A stretch of 64,000 nucleotides of DNA from SOJA01 sp964598485 (lineage in GTDB: Archaea > Thermoproteota > Bathyarchaeia > Bathyarchaeales > Bathycorpusculaceae), in assembly GCA_964598485.1 (NCBI GenBank), contig CAZRCD010000001.1, positions 434,001 to 498,000 of the forward strand. The letters are read 5' to 3'. Within the stretch, counting starts at the first letter, position 1. Each line of letters opens with the position of its first letter. The notes beneath the pieces are model-generated. The model saw nothing but the letters and a program-made list of their open reading frames with translations. It did no database searches and was not told where the DNA came from. Of this stretch, positions 43,308 to 51,292 are shown in pieces. The position numbers and the translations under genes were made by a program.

Positions 43308-44141
43308 ATGAAAGAGAAAATTAAGGTAGCTCTCGCACAGATAAGCTGCAAGCAAGGAAACAAAGCAGAAAACATAAAAAAAATCGAAAGTCAAGTAACA
43401 AAAGCAAAACAACAAGGTGCAGAGCTTGTTATTTTCCCAGAACTTTCATTAACAGGCTATACTATGAGAGACCAAATCTATGAACTGGCAGAAACAATAC
43501 CTGGACATTCAACGACTGCTTTAGAAAAATTAGCCAAAAAAACAGGTGCATACATTGTATTTGGCATGCCAGAACTAAGCGAAAAAACACAAGCAACAGT
43601 TTATAATGCTGCGGTTCTCGTAGGCCCAGACGGTTTTATTGGGAAATATCGCAAAATGTACCTTCCAACCCACAGTGTTTTTGAAGAGAAAAGATACTTC
43701 CGCCCAGGATATCAAACAGCAGTGTTTGAAACAGAGCTTGGCAAAATAGGGTTAATCATATGTTATGACATCTTCTTCCCGGAAGTAAGCAGGCTGACAC
43801 GTTTAAAAGGAGCCCAATTAATAGTATGCATTTCAGCTTCACCAGCAACCCGCCGAACATTTTTTGAAACTTTAACAGCTGCAAGAGCAATTGAAAATAC
43901 GGCTTTTCTAGCTTACGTGAACCTCGTTGGCATAGAAGATGGATTGCAGTTTTGGGGAGGAAGCAGACTTGTTGGACCCAACGGAAAAACCCTTGTGCAA
44001 GCAAAATATGATGAAGAAGACCTTGTAGTAGGCGAGATTAGCTACGCTGACATAAGACCGACCGAAACATTTGTCCCAATCTTGAAAGATTTACGTCCAG
44101 AACTGTTCGACAAGCTAAAAGAAACTGCAGAAAAACTGTGA
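43308..44141 (+). CDS. Nitrilase-superfamily carbon-nitrogen hydrolase
   Basis: A 277-residue amidase-type hydrolase. The catalytic triad is visible: Glu in VIFPELSLTGY near residue 45, Lys in GKYRKMYLP near 115, and Cys in LIICYDIFFPE near 148. Linkage to nadE suggests it supplies ammonia from glutamine, as the fused domain does in glutamine-dependent NAD synthetases (inference). Omega-amidase or another amide substrate is also possible. Confidence 0.9.
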   Translation: MKEKIKVALAQISCKQGNKAENIKKIESQVTKAKQQGAELVIFPELSLTGYTMRDQIYELAETIPGHSTTALEKLAKKTGAYIVFGMPELSEKTQATVYNAAVLVGPDGFIGKYRKMYLPTHSVFEEKRYFRPGYQTAVFETELGKIGLIICYDIFFPEVSRLTRLKGAQLIVCISASPATRRTFFETLTAARAIENTAFLAYVNLVGIEDGLQFWGGSRLVGPNGKTLVQAKYDEEDLVVGEISYADIRPTETFVPILKDLRPELFDKLKETAEKL

Positions 44142-44151
44142 GTCTTTGAAC

Positions 44152-44475
44152 ATGGCTCCTATAAGAATAATCCGAAACGAGGACATAGAGAAAGTGCTTA
44201 TAGGTGTTCCGAAGGGTCATAAACACCTTCGCGTTTGCGTGAAGCTAAAGGATAACTCAGTCATGATCTTTCAAGAAGCAACCATGGCAAACATCCTGCG
44301 TGCTTGCGTAACCATAAAGACACATCCGAAAATAAAGGCGCAAGAGCTTGAGATGTATGTACTGGGTGAAACTTCACAAAAACAGGGATATGCTCTTCAT
44401 CAGCTACTTGAGATTTCTAGAAGCCAGGAAGAAATAGAAGAAGAATTGACACAATTTCTCGCCAAGTCTACCTGA
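44152..44475 (+). CDS. Conserved-looking protein of unknown function
   Basis: A 107-residue protein, soluble and mixed alpha/beta, with VPKGHKHLRVCVKLKDNSVM near residue 19 and a helical acidic end (SRSQEEIEEELTQFLAKS). It overlaps the convergent aminotransferase by eight bases. It follows the nitrilase gene within ten bases, so it is probably in the nadE run. No family is recognised. Confidence 0.65.
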   Translation: MAPIRIIRNEDIEKVLIGVPKGHKHLRVCVKLKDNSVMIFQEATMANILRACVTIKTHPKIKAQELEMYVLGETSQKQGYALHQLLEISRSQEEIEEELTQFLAKST

Positions 44476-45637
44476 GACGTTTAACAGCTTTTTCTATACG
44501 GTTTAATGCTTCTTCCAACTGTTCATAAGCAGCAGCGTAAGAGATTCTGATGTAGCCTTCACCATAACTTCCGAAAGCGGAACCAGGAACCACTGTGACA
44601 TGAGCCTCCCTTACGAGAAATGCTACAAATTCTTCCGAAGACATACCGAAGCCTTTTATGTTTGGAAAAACGTAGAAAGCACCTTTCGGAAGTGCACAAT
44701 CAAACCCTTCTATCTCATTAAGCCTTTTGTGAACTAAGCGTCGCCGCCTATCAAACTCTTTAACCATATTTCTAACAAAGTCTTGCGGTCCTCTCAACGC
44801 GGCTAATGCAATATACTGTGCTAGGCTGTTTACACAAGCAACTGTATATTGGTGCATGAGCCAAATAGAAGAAATAAGTTCTTTTGGTCCATATACATAG
44901 CCAACGCGCAGGCCAGTCATCGCGTAAGTTTTGGAGAATGAATTAATAATCAATGTGCGCTCACGCATTCCCGGAAAAGTCGCAAGACAATAATGTTTAG
45001 CGTTGTCATAAATTATCTTCTCGTAAACTTCATCAGAAATCACAATCAGGTCACGCTCGACAGCAATCTTCGCCAAAGCAGCGACTTCATCATAAGAAAG
45101 AACCGCGCCAGTTGGGTTATTTGGATAGTTAAGAATCATCACACGTGATTTATCCGTGACAAGTGACATCACATCATTAATAGATGGCCTAAAATCATTC
45201 TTCTCGAACAAAGGGGCATAAACAGGAACACCACCCGCTAATAGAACACTTGGCTCATAGCACACAAATCCGGGATTCGGGATTAACACTTCATCACCGG
45301 GATTTATCAGGCCCATTAACGCCAAGAAAATCGCTTCGGTCCCACCGACAGTAATCAATATTTCAGAATTTGGGTCGTAACTGAGACCGTAATTGCCATA
45401 TGCCTTCTTAGCTAAGGCTTCTCGAAGTTCAGGTATTCCATTGGTTGGTGCGTAGTGCGTCTTACCTTCTTTTGCTGCTTGCCAACCAGCATCTAAAGCA
45501 TGTTTGGGAGATGTAAAATCAGGCTCTCCTAAACTTAAACCTATAGCATCAGGTATTCCTTGGGCTAAAGCGAAAAAACGGCGTATTCCAGAGGGCTTTA
45601 TTCGTTTTAAGCGTTCTGCTGACTTAAAGTCTGACAC
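44468..45637 (-). CDS. Class I aminotransferase (aspartate/alanine type)
   Basis: A 389-residue fold-type I PLP enzyme. The Schiff-base Lys is in IINSFSKTYAMTGLRVGYVYG near residue 232, the cofactor Asp/Tyr in VISDEVYEKIIYD near 200, and the substrate Arg in GYIRISYAAAYEQLEEAL near 366. It resembles archaeal aspartate or broad aminotransferases; substrate is open. It stands alone on the minus strand. Confidence 0.92.
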   Translation of the reverse strand: MSDFKSAERLKRIKPSGIRRFFALAQGIPDAIGLSLGEPDFTSPKHALDAGWQAAKEGKTHYAPTNGIPELREALAKKAYGNYGLSYDPNSEILITVGGTEAIFLALMGLINPGDEVLIPNPGFVCYEPSVLLAGGVPVYAPLFEKNDFRPSINDVMSLVTDKSRVMILNYPNNPTGAVLSYDEVAALAKIAVERDLIVISDEVYEKIIYDNAKHYCLATFPGMRERTLIINSFSKTYAMTGLRVGYVYGPKELISSIWLMHQYTVACVNSLAQYIALAALRGPQDFVRNMVKEFDRRRRLVHKRLNEIEGFDCALPKGAFYVFPNIKGFGMSSEEFVAFLVREAHVTVVPGSAFGSYGEGYIRISYAAAYEQLEEALNRIEKAVKRLR

Positions 45638-45790
45638 TGAGACACATTCCCTATTATGCGCTGTTGTCTCAGCATAAAATGTTTACGTTGCCAAATAGGC
45701 AATAACAAACATGAAATTTCGATAATCTTAAAAGACTTTTGCACGTATACAAAAGTGTATTCATTAGAAAGAACCTGTGGAGAGAGAAAT

Positions 45791-46255
45791 GTGAACCTAA
45801 AAAAAACTGTTCAATCGTGGCTGATAAGCGCCTTAAACGACCCGATCACGAAAATACTCTCCAATAATAGCCATTTAACGAAAACGCAGCTTGAAACGTT
45901 GCTGATTGATGTCTTATCCGAAAATATTGCGGGTAGATCGTTAAAATACGACGAAAAAGCCAGATTGAGGCTAATAAAGGCAAAAATAAGTCGCGGAGCC
46001 TTTAACAGAACTTTAAAACAGGCAAAAGATAATGTCGTAAGGGCGATTTACACCGTGCTACTTTTAGGATACTTAGGCGTTTTCGAAAGCACAACTCTAG
46101 ACCCGTATCTCGAAATAGCAAACAAATTAAGCACGTACATGGAAGCACACAAAAACATGCCAAATCAAAGTGAAGATTTAAATGAACATCTAAAAGTCAT
46201 AAAAATGATACGGGAAGAGCTTGAAACAAGCCTAACGCACCTATCAAATCCATAA
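45791..46255 (+). CDS. Hypothetical helical protein
   Basis: A 154-residue, mostly helical, basic protein with no recognised domain. The middle KAKISRGAFNRTLKQAKDNV could be an HTH-like helix pair (weak). The GTG at 45791 has GGAGAG six bases upstream; the longer frame to 45656 runs antisense into the aminotransferase promoter and is discarded. It is the last gene before the operator-rich spacer. Confidence 0.7.
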   Translation: MNLKKTVQSWLISALNDPITKILSNNSHLTKTQLETLLIDVLSENIAGRSLKYDEKARLRLIKAKISRGAFNRTLKQAKDNVVRAIYTVLLLGYLGVFESTTLDPYLEIANKLSTYMEAHKNMPNQSEDLNEHLKVIKMIREELETSLTHLSNP

Positions 46256-46262
46256 AAAGACG

Positions 46263-46284
46263 TCATGTGACATCACAAATCACA
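46263..46284 (-). repeat. 22-base operator-like repeat, copy 1 (inverted)
   Basis: On the minus strand this reads TGTGATTTGTGATGTCACAT plus GA, matching copy 3 at 20 of 22 bases. Confidence 0.6.
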
Positions 46285-46436
46285 CTGAAAAAGCTAACTA
46301 ACATACATGAGAGCAAGCACATATGGTTTAAATGAACGCACAGAAAGGCTGGAAATCAAAAAATAAGCCAAAAACGGATTTTTTTCACATGTAATATGGA
46401 TAATTCTAAGAGCCAAGATCGGTTGGGTTCCTAGAC

Positions 46437-46458
46437 TGTGATGTGTGACGTCATAGAC
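46437..46458 (+). repeat. 22-base operator-like repeat, copy 2
   Basis: Begins TGTGATGTGTGACGTCA, with a perfect TGACGTCA core; it diverges from the others at the 3' end. Confidence 0.55.
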
Positions 46459-46507
46459 TACTTAACCCATGTTGGTACCATAATTCTTAAATCCTTAATG
46501 GTAGAAC

Positions 46508-46529
46508 TGTGATGTGTGATGTAACATGA
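46508..46529 (+). repeat. 22-base operator-like repeat, copy 3
   Basis: Begins TGTGATGTGTGATGTAACAT, 43 bases before the TTG of the wHTH gene and just downstream of the likely promoter. Confidence 0.6.
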
Positions 46530-46571
46530 GTAAATCACATGTAATCACAAGCGAATCACGAGGTGTGAGGT

Positions 46572-47282
46572 TTGACTGATGTTTTACTGGTTCTTGTAGG
46601 GATTTTGATTGCCATGACTATTGGCGCCGCTGTCGAATATTATAGGCAACTTCGCAGGGTTCAGAAGGAGTATGAGAAGGCGAAGGAAGCTGTAGGAGAC
46701 ATTGTGCTGAGCTTTAATAGGCAACTTATACGTGAAGCTGAAAAACTGGAAGTTGTCGCATATAAAGTTGAGGCAGTTTCCTCGAAAGGTGACAAAGCTC
46801 TGAAAAGGGCTGAGGAAGTTGAGAAACGGTTTCACATTTTAGAGCCTAAAATTGGCGTTGCATTAGAAGACAGGGAGAAAGTATTGGGAAAGCTGGATGA
46901 ACTTGACAAAAAGGTATGTGATGCTACCGCATCACAGGAGGTACTTACTGCAAAGATTTCTGAAATAGAGACACAAGCCCAACAATTTTCAATGGTTCCT
47001 GAACTAGGGGTTGAAGCAGTGATACCCATAAAAAGGGAGAAGGCGTTGGCTCCGTTGACTGAAACCGAGTTGTCCGTGTTGGAGATACTAGCTTTGGAGG
47101 GCCCTAAGACTGCACCTGAAATTAAGGATAGAATTAAGCTTAGCAGAGAGCATACGGCGAGGTTGATGAAGAAGATTTACGAAGAAGGATATTTGGAGAG
47201 AGACACAAGTAAAATTCCATTCAAGTATCGCATTAAGAAAGAGATGGAAAAACTGTTAAAAAAGACGGAAAGCGAAACTTAA
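46572..47282 (+). CDS. Membrane-anchored coiled-coil winged-helix protein
   Basis: A 236-residue protein. Residues 3-22 form one membrane helix (VLLVLVGILIAMTIGAAVEY). Residues 25-140 are a long Lys/Glu coiled coil. Residues 155-236 form a winged helix of MarR-like type (LTETELSVLEILALEGPKTA, then IKLSREHTARLMKKIYEEGYL). It may tie DNA to the membrane or act as a membrane-bound repressor. The TTG follows AGGTG by six bases. It is convergent with herA and preceded by three repeats of an operator-like sequence. Confidence 0.8.
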   Translation: MTDVLLVLVGILIAMTIGAAVEYYRQLRRVQKEYEKAKEAVGDIVLSFNRQLIREAEKLEVVAYKVEAVSSKGDKALKRAEEVEKRFHILEPKIGVALEDREKVLGKLDELDKKVCDATASQEVLTAKISEIETQAQQFSMVPELGVEAVIPIKREKALAPLTETELSVLEILALEGPKTAPEIKDRIKLSREHTARLMKKIYEEGYLERDTSKIPFKYRIKKEMEKLLKKTESET

Positions 47283-47286
47283 TCCA

Positions 47287-48828
47287 CTATAAAACAGGTT
47301 TCTGTCCACTTAGCTGTTTAAGTCGTTTCTCCATGTTTGAGAGCCTCGGTGATTCCGGAAGCCCATAGTCTTCCTTCTCCCGGTCATCCAAATATTCTGG
47401 GTAATGCGTGACCTTTATTGGCACAGCAAACCTTATCTTTGGTTCAGATATGAGCAGAGCCTCGCCAACATCAAGCATTTTTATTTCCGTGTCACTGTAT
47501 TCCATATAAGGCGTGTTTTGAGTGAGGTATGCCCTGTCGCGGCGCAACTCTGTCTTCATGATGACTTTGGTCCACAATTCAGCGAAGACGTTGGGGTTTA
47601 TTCTTGAAGGACGCGGTGTCACAGCGTTCAACCCAACACGATACTTTCGGTATGTTAGAGCTATGTCGGAAAATATGGTTTTACGCACTTCAGGGTCAAG
47701 GAATTCGTGGGCCTCTTCAAGGGTTATCAGAAGAGTTGGAAGTCTTTTCCATTTCTCAAAATTATCTTCCCACATCCGCTTATAATGATACGCAACATTG
47801 GATGCTGCGAGGCAGGTGATGTTGCGTTGCTCCTCAGAACTTAGACCTGAAATATCAATGAGACAGGTGATTCCGTTACTAACGTTTTTGATAACATCAT
47901 CAATGAAGTTATAGTTGGAAGGCGGAAAGAGGGTTGGTGAAAGGTCAGAAAGCTTGCTCATGAGAGCCTCGATTACGCTTTTTGCTTTGTAGTTGATGAT
48001 TTTGCCAACTCCCACATATCCTTCTATCCCATAAGCTTTGAGCGATTCCTCTATCCAGCTACCGCCTAGTTTTTCATACAGTCTTCTGGCAACTCTTGCT
48101 TGAGGCTTGCCTATTTCAGGGAAAATCGTTCGCAATTTCCCAGGATGAATTGTGTGCAATCCTATGCATAACTTGCCTTCTCTGGCTGAGTAGTATCGGA
48201 CTTTAGTATGAAAAAACGGGTGATCTCGTAGACCCCTCTTTGGCTCTATACCCTTTCCTGTCAACAATTGACCAGCAAAGTCGAAAATGAGCCCGACAGT
48301 TTTAGGGCTGTAATCGATAATACGAGCGTTTAGAACAAGTTCTGTGTTGGTCTTCCCTGATCCAGTCATCCCGAACATGCCCATCATGAGGGGTATAGCC
48401 TCAAAACTCATGCCTACAGAACCGAGCAAATGTTCGCCCGAACGTAGGCGCCCTATTTCCAAGTCTCCCTCAAGTTTCAGGGTAGAAGAGTCTTCTTCTC
48501 CAGTTGCGTACACTCTGTCTCTATAATTGGGATTGAATGTTGGAGAACGTACCTTACCATCTTTCTCTTCCAGAAAAAGGACAGCCTCGACTTCTCTGTA
48601 ACTAGAATATGGCCCAAAGGACTCTTTCCCTTCTGCCTCACGAAGCTGCTCGCTCATATCTAGGGTTGACGAACTCTTGGCATCCACGACACGAGCATAG
48701 AAGCTCTTGTCCCCGGAGTGTATCCGAACAATCTGTCCAAAGCACAAATTAACTCCTTCGTCGACAAAGAAGAAAACTTGGTCTCCCCGCACTTCGCGTA
48801 CAAACCCCACGGGCTCAGACATATTCAA
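47287..48828 (-). CDS. herA: HerA-family DNA translocase/helicase
   Basis: A 513-residue hexameric ATPase that works with NurA to resect DNA ends. The HAS-barrel covers about residues 1-60. Walker A is GMTGSGKT at 153-160; the Walker B region and catalytic Glu lie in TLLITLEEAHEFLDP near 370. A C-terminal arginine-finger region VIMKTELRRDRAYL is present. The start (TTG at 48828 or ATG at 48822) overlaps nurA by up to 14 bases. Confidence 0.93.
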   Translation of the reverse strand: MNMSEPVGFVREVRGDQVFFFVDEGVNLCFGQIVRIHSGDKSFYARVVDAKSSSTLDMSEQLREAEGKESFGPYSSYREVEAVLFLEEKDGKVRSPTFNPNYRDRVYATGEEDSSTLKLEGDLEIGRLRSGEHLLGSVGMSFEAIPLMMGMFGMTGSGKTNTELVLNARIIDYSPKTVGLIFDFAGQLLTGKGIEPKRGLRDHPFFHTKVRYYSAREGKLCIGLHTIHPGKLRTIFPEIGKPQARVARRLYEKLGGSWIEESLKAYGIEGYVGVGKIINYKAKSVIEALMSKLSDLSPTLFPPSNYNFIDDVIKNVSNGITCLIDISGLSSEEQRNITCLAASNVAYHYKRMWEDNFEKWKRLPTLLITLEEAHEFLDPEVRKTIFSDIALTYRKYRVGLNAVTPRPSRINPNVFAELWTKVIMKTELRRDRAYLTQNTPYMEYSDTEIKMLDVGEALLISEPKIRFAVPIKVTHYPEYLDDREKEDYGLPESPRLSNMEKRLKQLSGQKPVL

Positions 48829-49846
48829 TCCGCTCCCATCTAAAAGGATGTTTCACCCCGTGAAGCTCATCGGGGAAGTTACATGACAGCTCTTCCAAGC
48901 GAAGCACATCTAACAACCCACCGTCAACCAACGTTTCCTCAACCTGATCATGGTAGTGAAGTAACATTGAGTCAGATGGAGAAGAAAAATCATGAGCAAG
49001 CCAAAGGGCAACTGGATACCCAAGACATCTCGGATCTTCTGAGATTGCTGTGAGTGGGGAAAGTAGCTCAGATACTTCGTGGTTAGTTAAGTATTCCATT
49101 ATATCACAACGGAAAGTACGTAAGCTATCTTGGCACAATTTCACAAGAGACACGTCGCCGTATAGATGTTTATCTTTATTTGCTTCTCTGATTGGGTGGT
49201 AAACCCATGTTGGATAATGCGCAAGCATGGATGTTGCAGCCATAAAATCTCGACCCCTTTCATCATGAAGCATTGGGGACTGCTTACTTATAGCCAAAAG
49301 ATTGACCTTCTTACGAAGAGCCTCTTCGTATAGTAAGGTGTAGAACCCTCTTTTTCCGCCGAAGAAGCTGGCTCCATCCAAAAGAATGTAATCTCCTTCA
49401 CTTAGTCCACCAAGAGTCCCGCTACTAATGCTTGCACTACCCTCAGACTCTTCGTGAAGAATTTTCAAAGCCATTTCACTCTCCAGTTGTAGCCTTCGAT
49501 CCATTAAAAAATTAGAACGCGCCTGGCGGTCTCCAACTGTGCTGGCAATGCTTTCTTCATAACCCCAAACTACATTGCGTCCTTCCACTGAAGCGTATGC
49601 TACCCTCATTAAATAAATGCCCCAGTTGTTTGCCCTCTTCAATGTTCTTGTAGAGCAATCCACGGCGAGGAAATCCCCTTCATAATTTTTCATCTTGGCC
49701 AAAGGCTTTATTTTAGACTTGTCAGGCTTGACCGCCATTGTTGATTCTTCTCCCACCCCATGAAATTCTGCCACCTGACCTTTATTGATGTACTCTGTTA
49801 GTTTCTTCTTCATCTCTACCAAGTCTTCCATGATTTTGTCATTCAT
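48815..49846 (-). CDS. nurA: NurA nuclease
   Basis: A 343-residue RNase H-like nuclease that pairs with HerA. Metal-binding acids are seen in FLAVDCSTRTL (Asp63) and YILLDGASFF (Asp157). The overlap with herA supports one functional pair. In many archaea mre11 and rad50 are next to this pair; here they are not in the window. An AAGGAGA precedes the ATG. Confidence 0.9.
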   Translation of the reverse strand: MNDKIMEDLVEMKKKLTEYINKGQVAEFHGVGEESTMAVKPDKSKIKPLAKMKNYEGDFLAVDCSTRTLKRANNWGIYLMRVAYASVEGRNVVWGYEESIASTVGDRQARSNFLMDRRLQLESEMALKILHEESEGSASISSGTLGGLSEGDYILLDGASFFGGKRGFYTLLYEEALRKKVNLLAISKQSPMLHDERGRDFMAATSMLAHYPTWVYHPIREANKDKHLYGDVSLVKLCQDSLRTFRCDIMEYLTNHEVSELLSPLTAISEDPRCLGYPVALWLAHDFSSPSDSMLLHYHDQVEETLVDGGLLDVLRLEELSCNFPDELHGVKHPFRWERIEYV

Positions 49847-50081
49847 TAGATCTTCTCCTTAGGCAAATGTTCACGACTGAAGGTGTTACCATCTCAAGGA
49901 ATGGTACAACTACTTATTATCTTTTCTTAACAAAGGAATCTGCATTGCACGCACTGTAAGTCGCAGGCATTCAATATTCAAGAACCCACTCTCAAACGTC
50001 AACTGGCTTCCTATGTGGATATACACCCATGTGTATAGTCTCTTCACTACTGTTTCTGAATAGAACTCAGTGATAATCTTG

Positions 50082-50507
50082 TCATCGTATTTGCTGTTTA
50101 ATCGTGGCTGCAGGAAAACTTGGTGCCATCCTGTATTTTAGGCGTTTAGACGCATGCATCTTAACAAGTATTCCCCTATCTGCCATCCGAGAAAGGTAAG
50201 TTGCCACCGTGCTGAGGCCTATCGGCTCTTTCAATTCCCGCTCATAAACAGACTGAACCTCCTTTGAGAAGAACCAGACCAGTGGGAAGTGTCTTTGAAT
50301 AATAAGGTGGGTTTTGTCATATTTAGAAAACTCGTTTGTTGGACTGTTAATTTCAGGGTTGGATCCGCCGCTGGGCACTCCACCTAGCAACTCTACCAAG
50401 TCGAGAAGATGGAGAGCTTTCTCTCTAGTTACTTGACCTTCAAAGGATATAGTATATCGATTACCCTCACTGTCGAATAATTCGATGCGCATCTTTCTCG
50501 CTGGCAT
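50082..50507 (-). CDS. Winged-helix protein divergent from orc1 across the origin
   Basis: A 141-residue protein. Residues 5-45 look like a beta hairpin plus helix (MRIELFDSEGNRYTISFEG). A linker of about 20 residues follows. Residues 68-135 form a winged helix (HLIIQRHFPLVWFFSKEVQS, then GLSTVATYLSRMADRGILVK). I start at the ATG at 50507. Its place on the other side of the origin from orc1/cdc6 suggests a role in origin control or simple autoregulation; no family is recognised. Confidence 0.7.
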   Translation of the reverse strand: MPARKMRIELFDSEGNRYTISFEGQVTREKALHLLDLVELLGGVPSGGSNPEINSPTNEFSKYDKTHLIIQRHFPLVWFFSKEVQSVYERELKEPIGLSTVATYLSRMADRGILVKMHASKRLKYRMAPSFPAATIKQQIR

Positions 50508-50707
50508 TAACGTTATGCACCTTAAGCGGTGCTTCACAACTTTGCAGTTCACAAGTTATAGCTGTTATGGTGAAGAGGGTAGAAGAAATAACGGTGTTTT
50601 AAGCTATAAATAAGTGAAGGGGATAAATTTGCAGTGCTTCAAGTATCACAAGCTTCACACATTCTGCAAACAAAGAAAAATGACAGAAAACTCTCTGGTT
50701 AGCTGTC

Positions 50708-50728
50708 TCCAGTAGAAGGATAGGGGTG
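50708..50728 (+). repeat. Degenerate origin recognition box (ORB-like)
   Basis: TCCAGTAGAAGGATAGGGGT plus G matches the strong ORB core at 16 of 21 bases by eye, including the TCC start and GGGGTG end. Confidence 0.5.
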
Positions 50729-50962
50729 GCTTTTTCACAAAAAAGAAACAAGAAGAAGTCAATATAAAGAGAAAGAAAGGCGAAAAAGACACAATAGCAA
50801 ATCAATTTCACAAGGTATTCACAAAAATGTGAAGAAAAAAGTATGTAGGTGTTTAAGCGTTCTCGTGTAGCTTTTCAATAGTGGGGAAGGGAGAGGGGTA
50901 AAGGAGAAGGAAGAAGGGAACCATTGATAAGTAAGAGTTAAAAGTATTTGAATTAAGGAGCG

Positions 50963-50986
50963 ACACCCCTTTGTTTCCATTGGAAC
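50963..50986 (-). repeat. Origin recognition box (ORB), minus orientation
   Basis: The minus strand reads GTTCCAATGGAAACAAAGGG then GTGT. It matches the archaeal ORB pattern: a TTCCANTGGAAA dyad followed by an asymmetric G-string, the binding site of Orc1/Cdc6. Confidence 0.88.
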
Positions 50987-51145
50987 AAAAAAACTAAGAT
51001 TAAAAATATCACATGATTAAAAATTTGTTTAAAACATCAAAAATGTTTAATAGTAATTATTATAATAGTTTTTATTGTGATTACCTTTTTAGAGTATATT
51101 TCTTCTAAAGAAGGAATCAACATATCTCTAAAAGATTATTTAAGA
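50987..51145. other. AT-rich candidate DNA unwinding element
   Basis: About 160 bases of almost pure A/T, such as TTAATAGTAATTATTATAAT, lie exactly between the two facing ORBs. Confidence 0.7.
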
Positions 51146-51168
51146 GTTCCAATGGAAACACCGGGGTG
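51146..51168 (+). repeat. Origin recognition box (ORB), plus orientation
   Basis: GTTCCAATGGAAACACCGGG then GTG. The dyad is identical to that of the other ORB, and the G-string is present. The two point away from the AT-rich core in mirror orientation. Confidence 0.88.
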
Positions 51169-51292
51169 CCTGTGGGCTTTTCTCCTTCTTTTTAGAATTT
51201 TTGTCTTAGTGATTCAGTTTTGTGTATGATAGGGCTTATTTTTTCGCTACCGAAACTGAGGCACTACGTCTGAAAGGTGAGGAGAGGAATAG

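Larger units (their letters stand above)
46256..46571. other. 316-base operator-rich spacer
   Basis: This spacer before the membrane-anchored wHTH gene holds three copies of a 22-base element (listed singly) and several shorter ATCACA/TGTGAT half-sites, such as AAATCACATGTAATCACAA at 46532-46550. A plausible TATA region lies near 46485-46497. No coding frame is convincing. Confidence 0.55.
50508..51292. other. Chromosomal replication origin region
   Basis: A 785-base stretch without a credible gene. It has two strong ORB boxes facing each other (50963-50986 minus, 51146-51168 plus), a degenerate third (50708-50728), a purine tract of about 40 bases at 50881-50918, and a very AT-rich stretch at 50987-51145 that could unwind. 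orc1/cdc6 begins at 51293. A Phe/Leu-rich minus-strand frame at 50599-50811 is judged non-coding. Confidence 0.85.

Noticed and set aside
50599..50811. 70-codon minus-strand frame inside the origin
   Set aside because: Low-complexity Phe/Leu/Cys reading of AT-rich DNA; overlaps the third ORB-like box.
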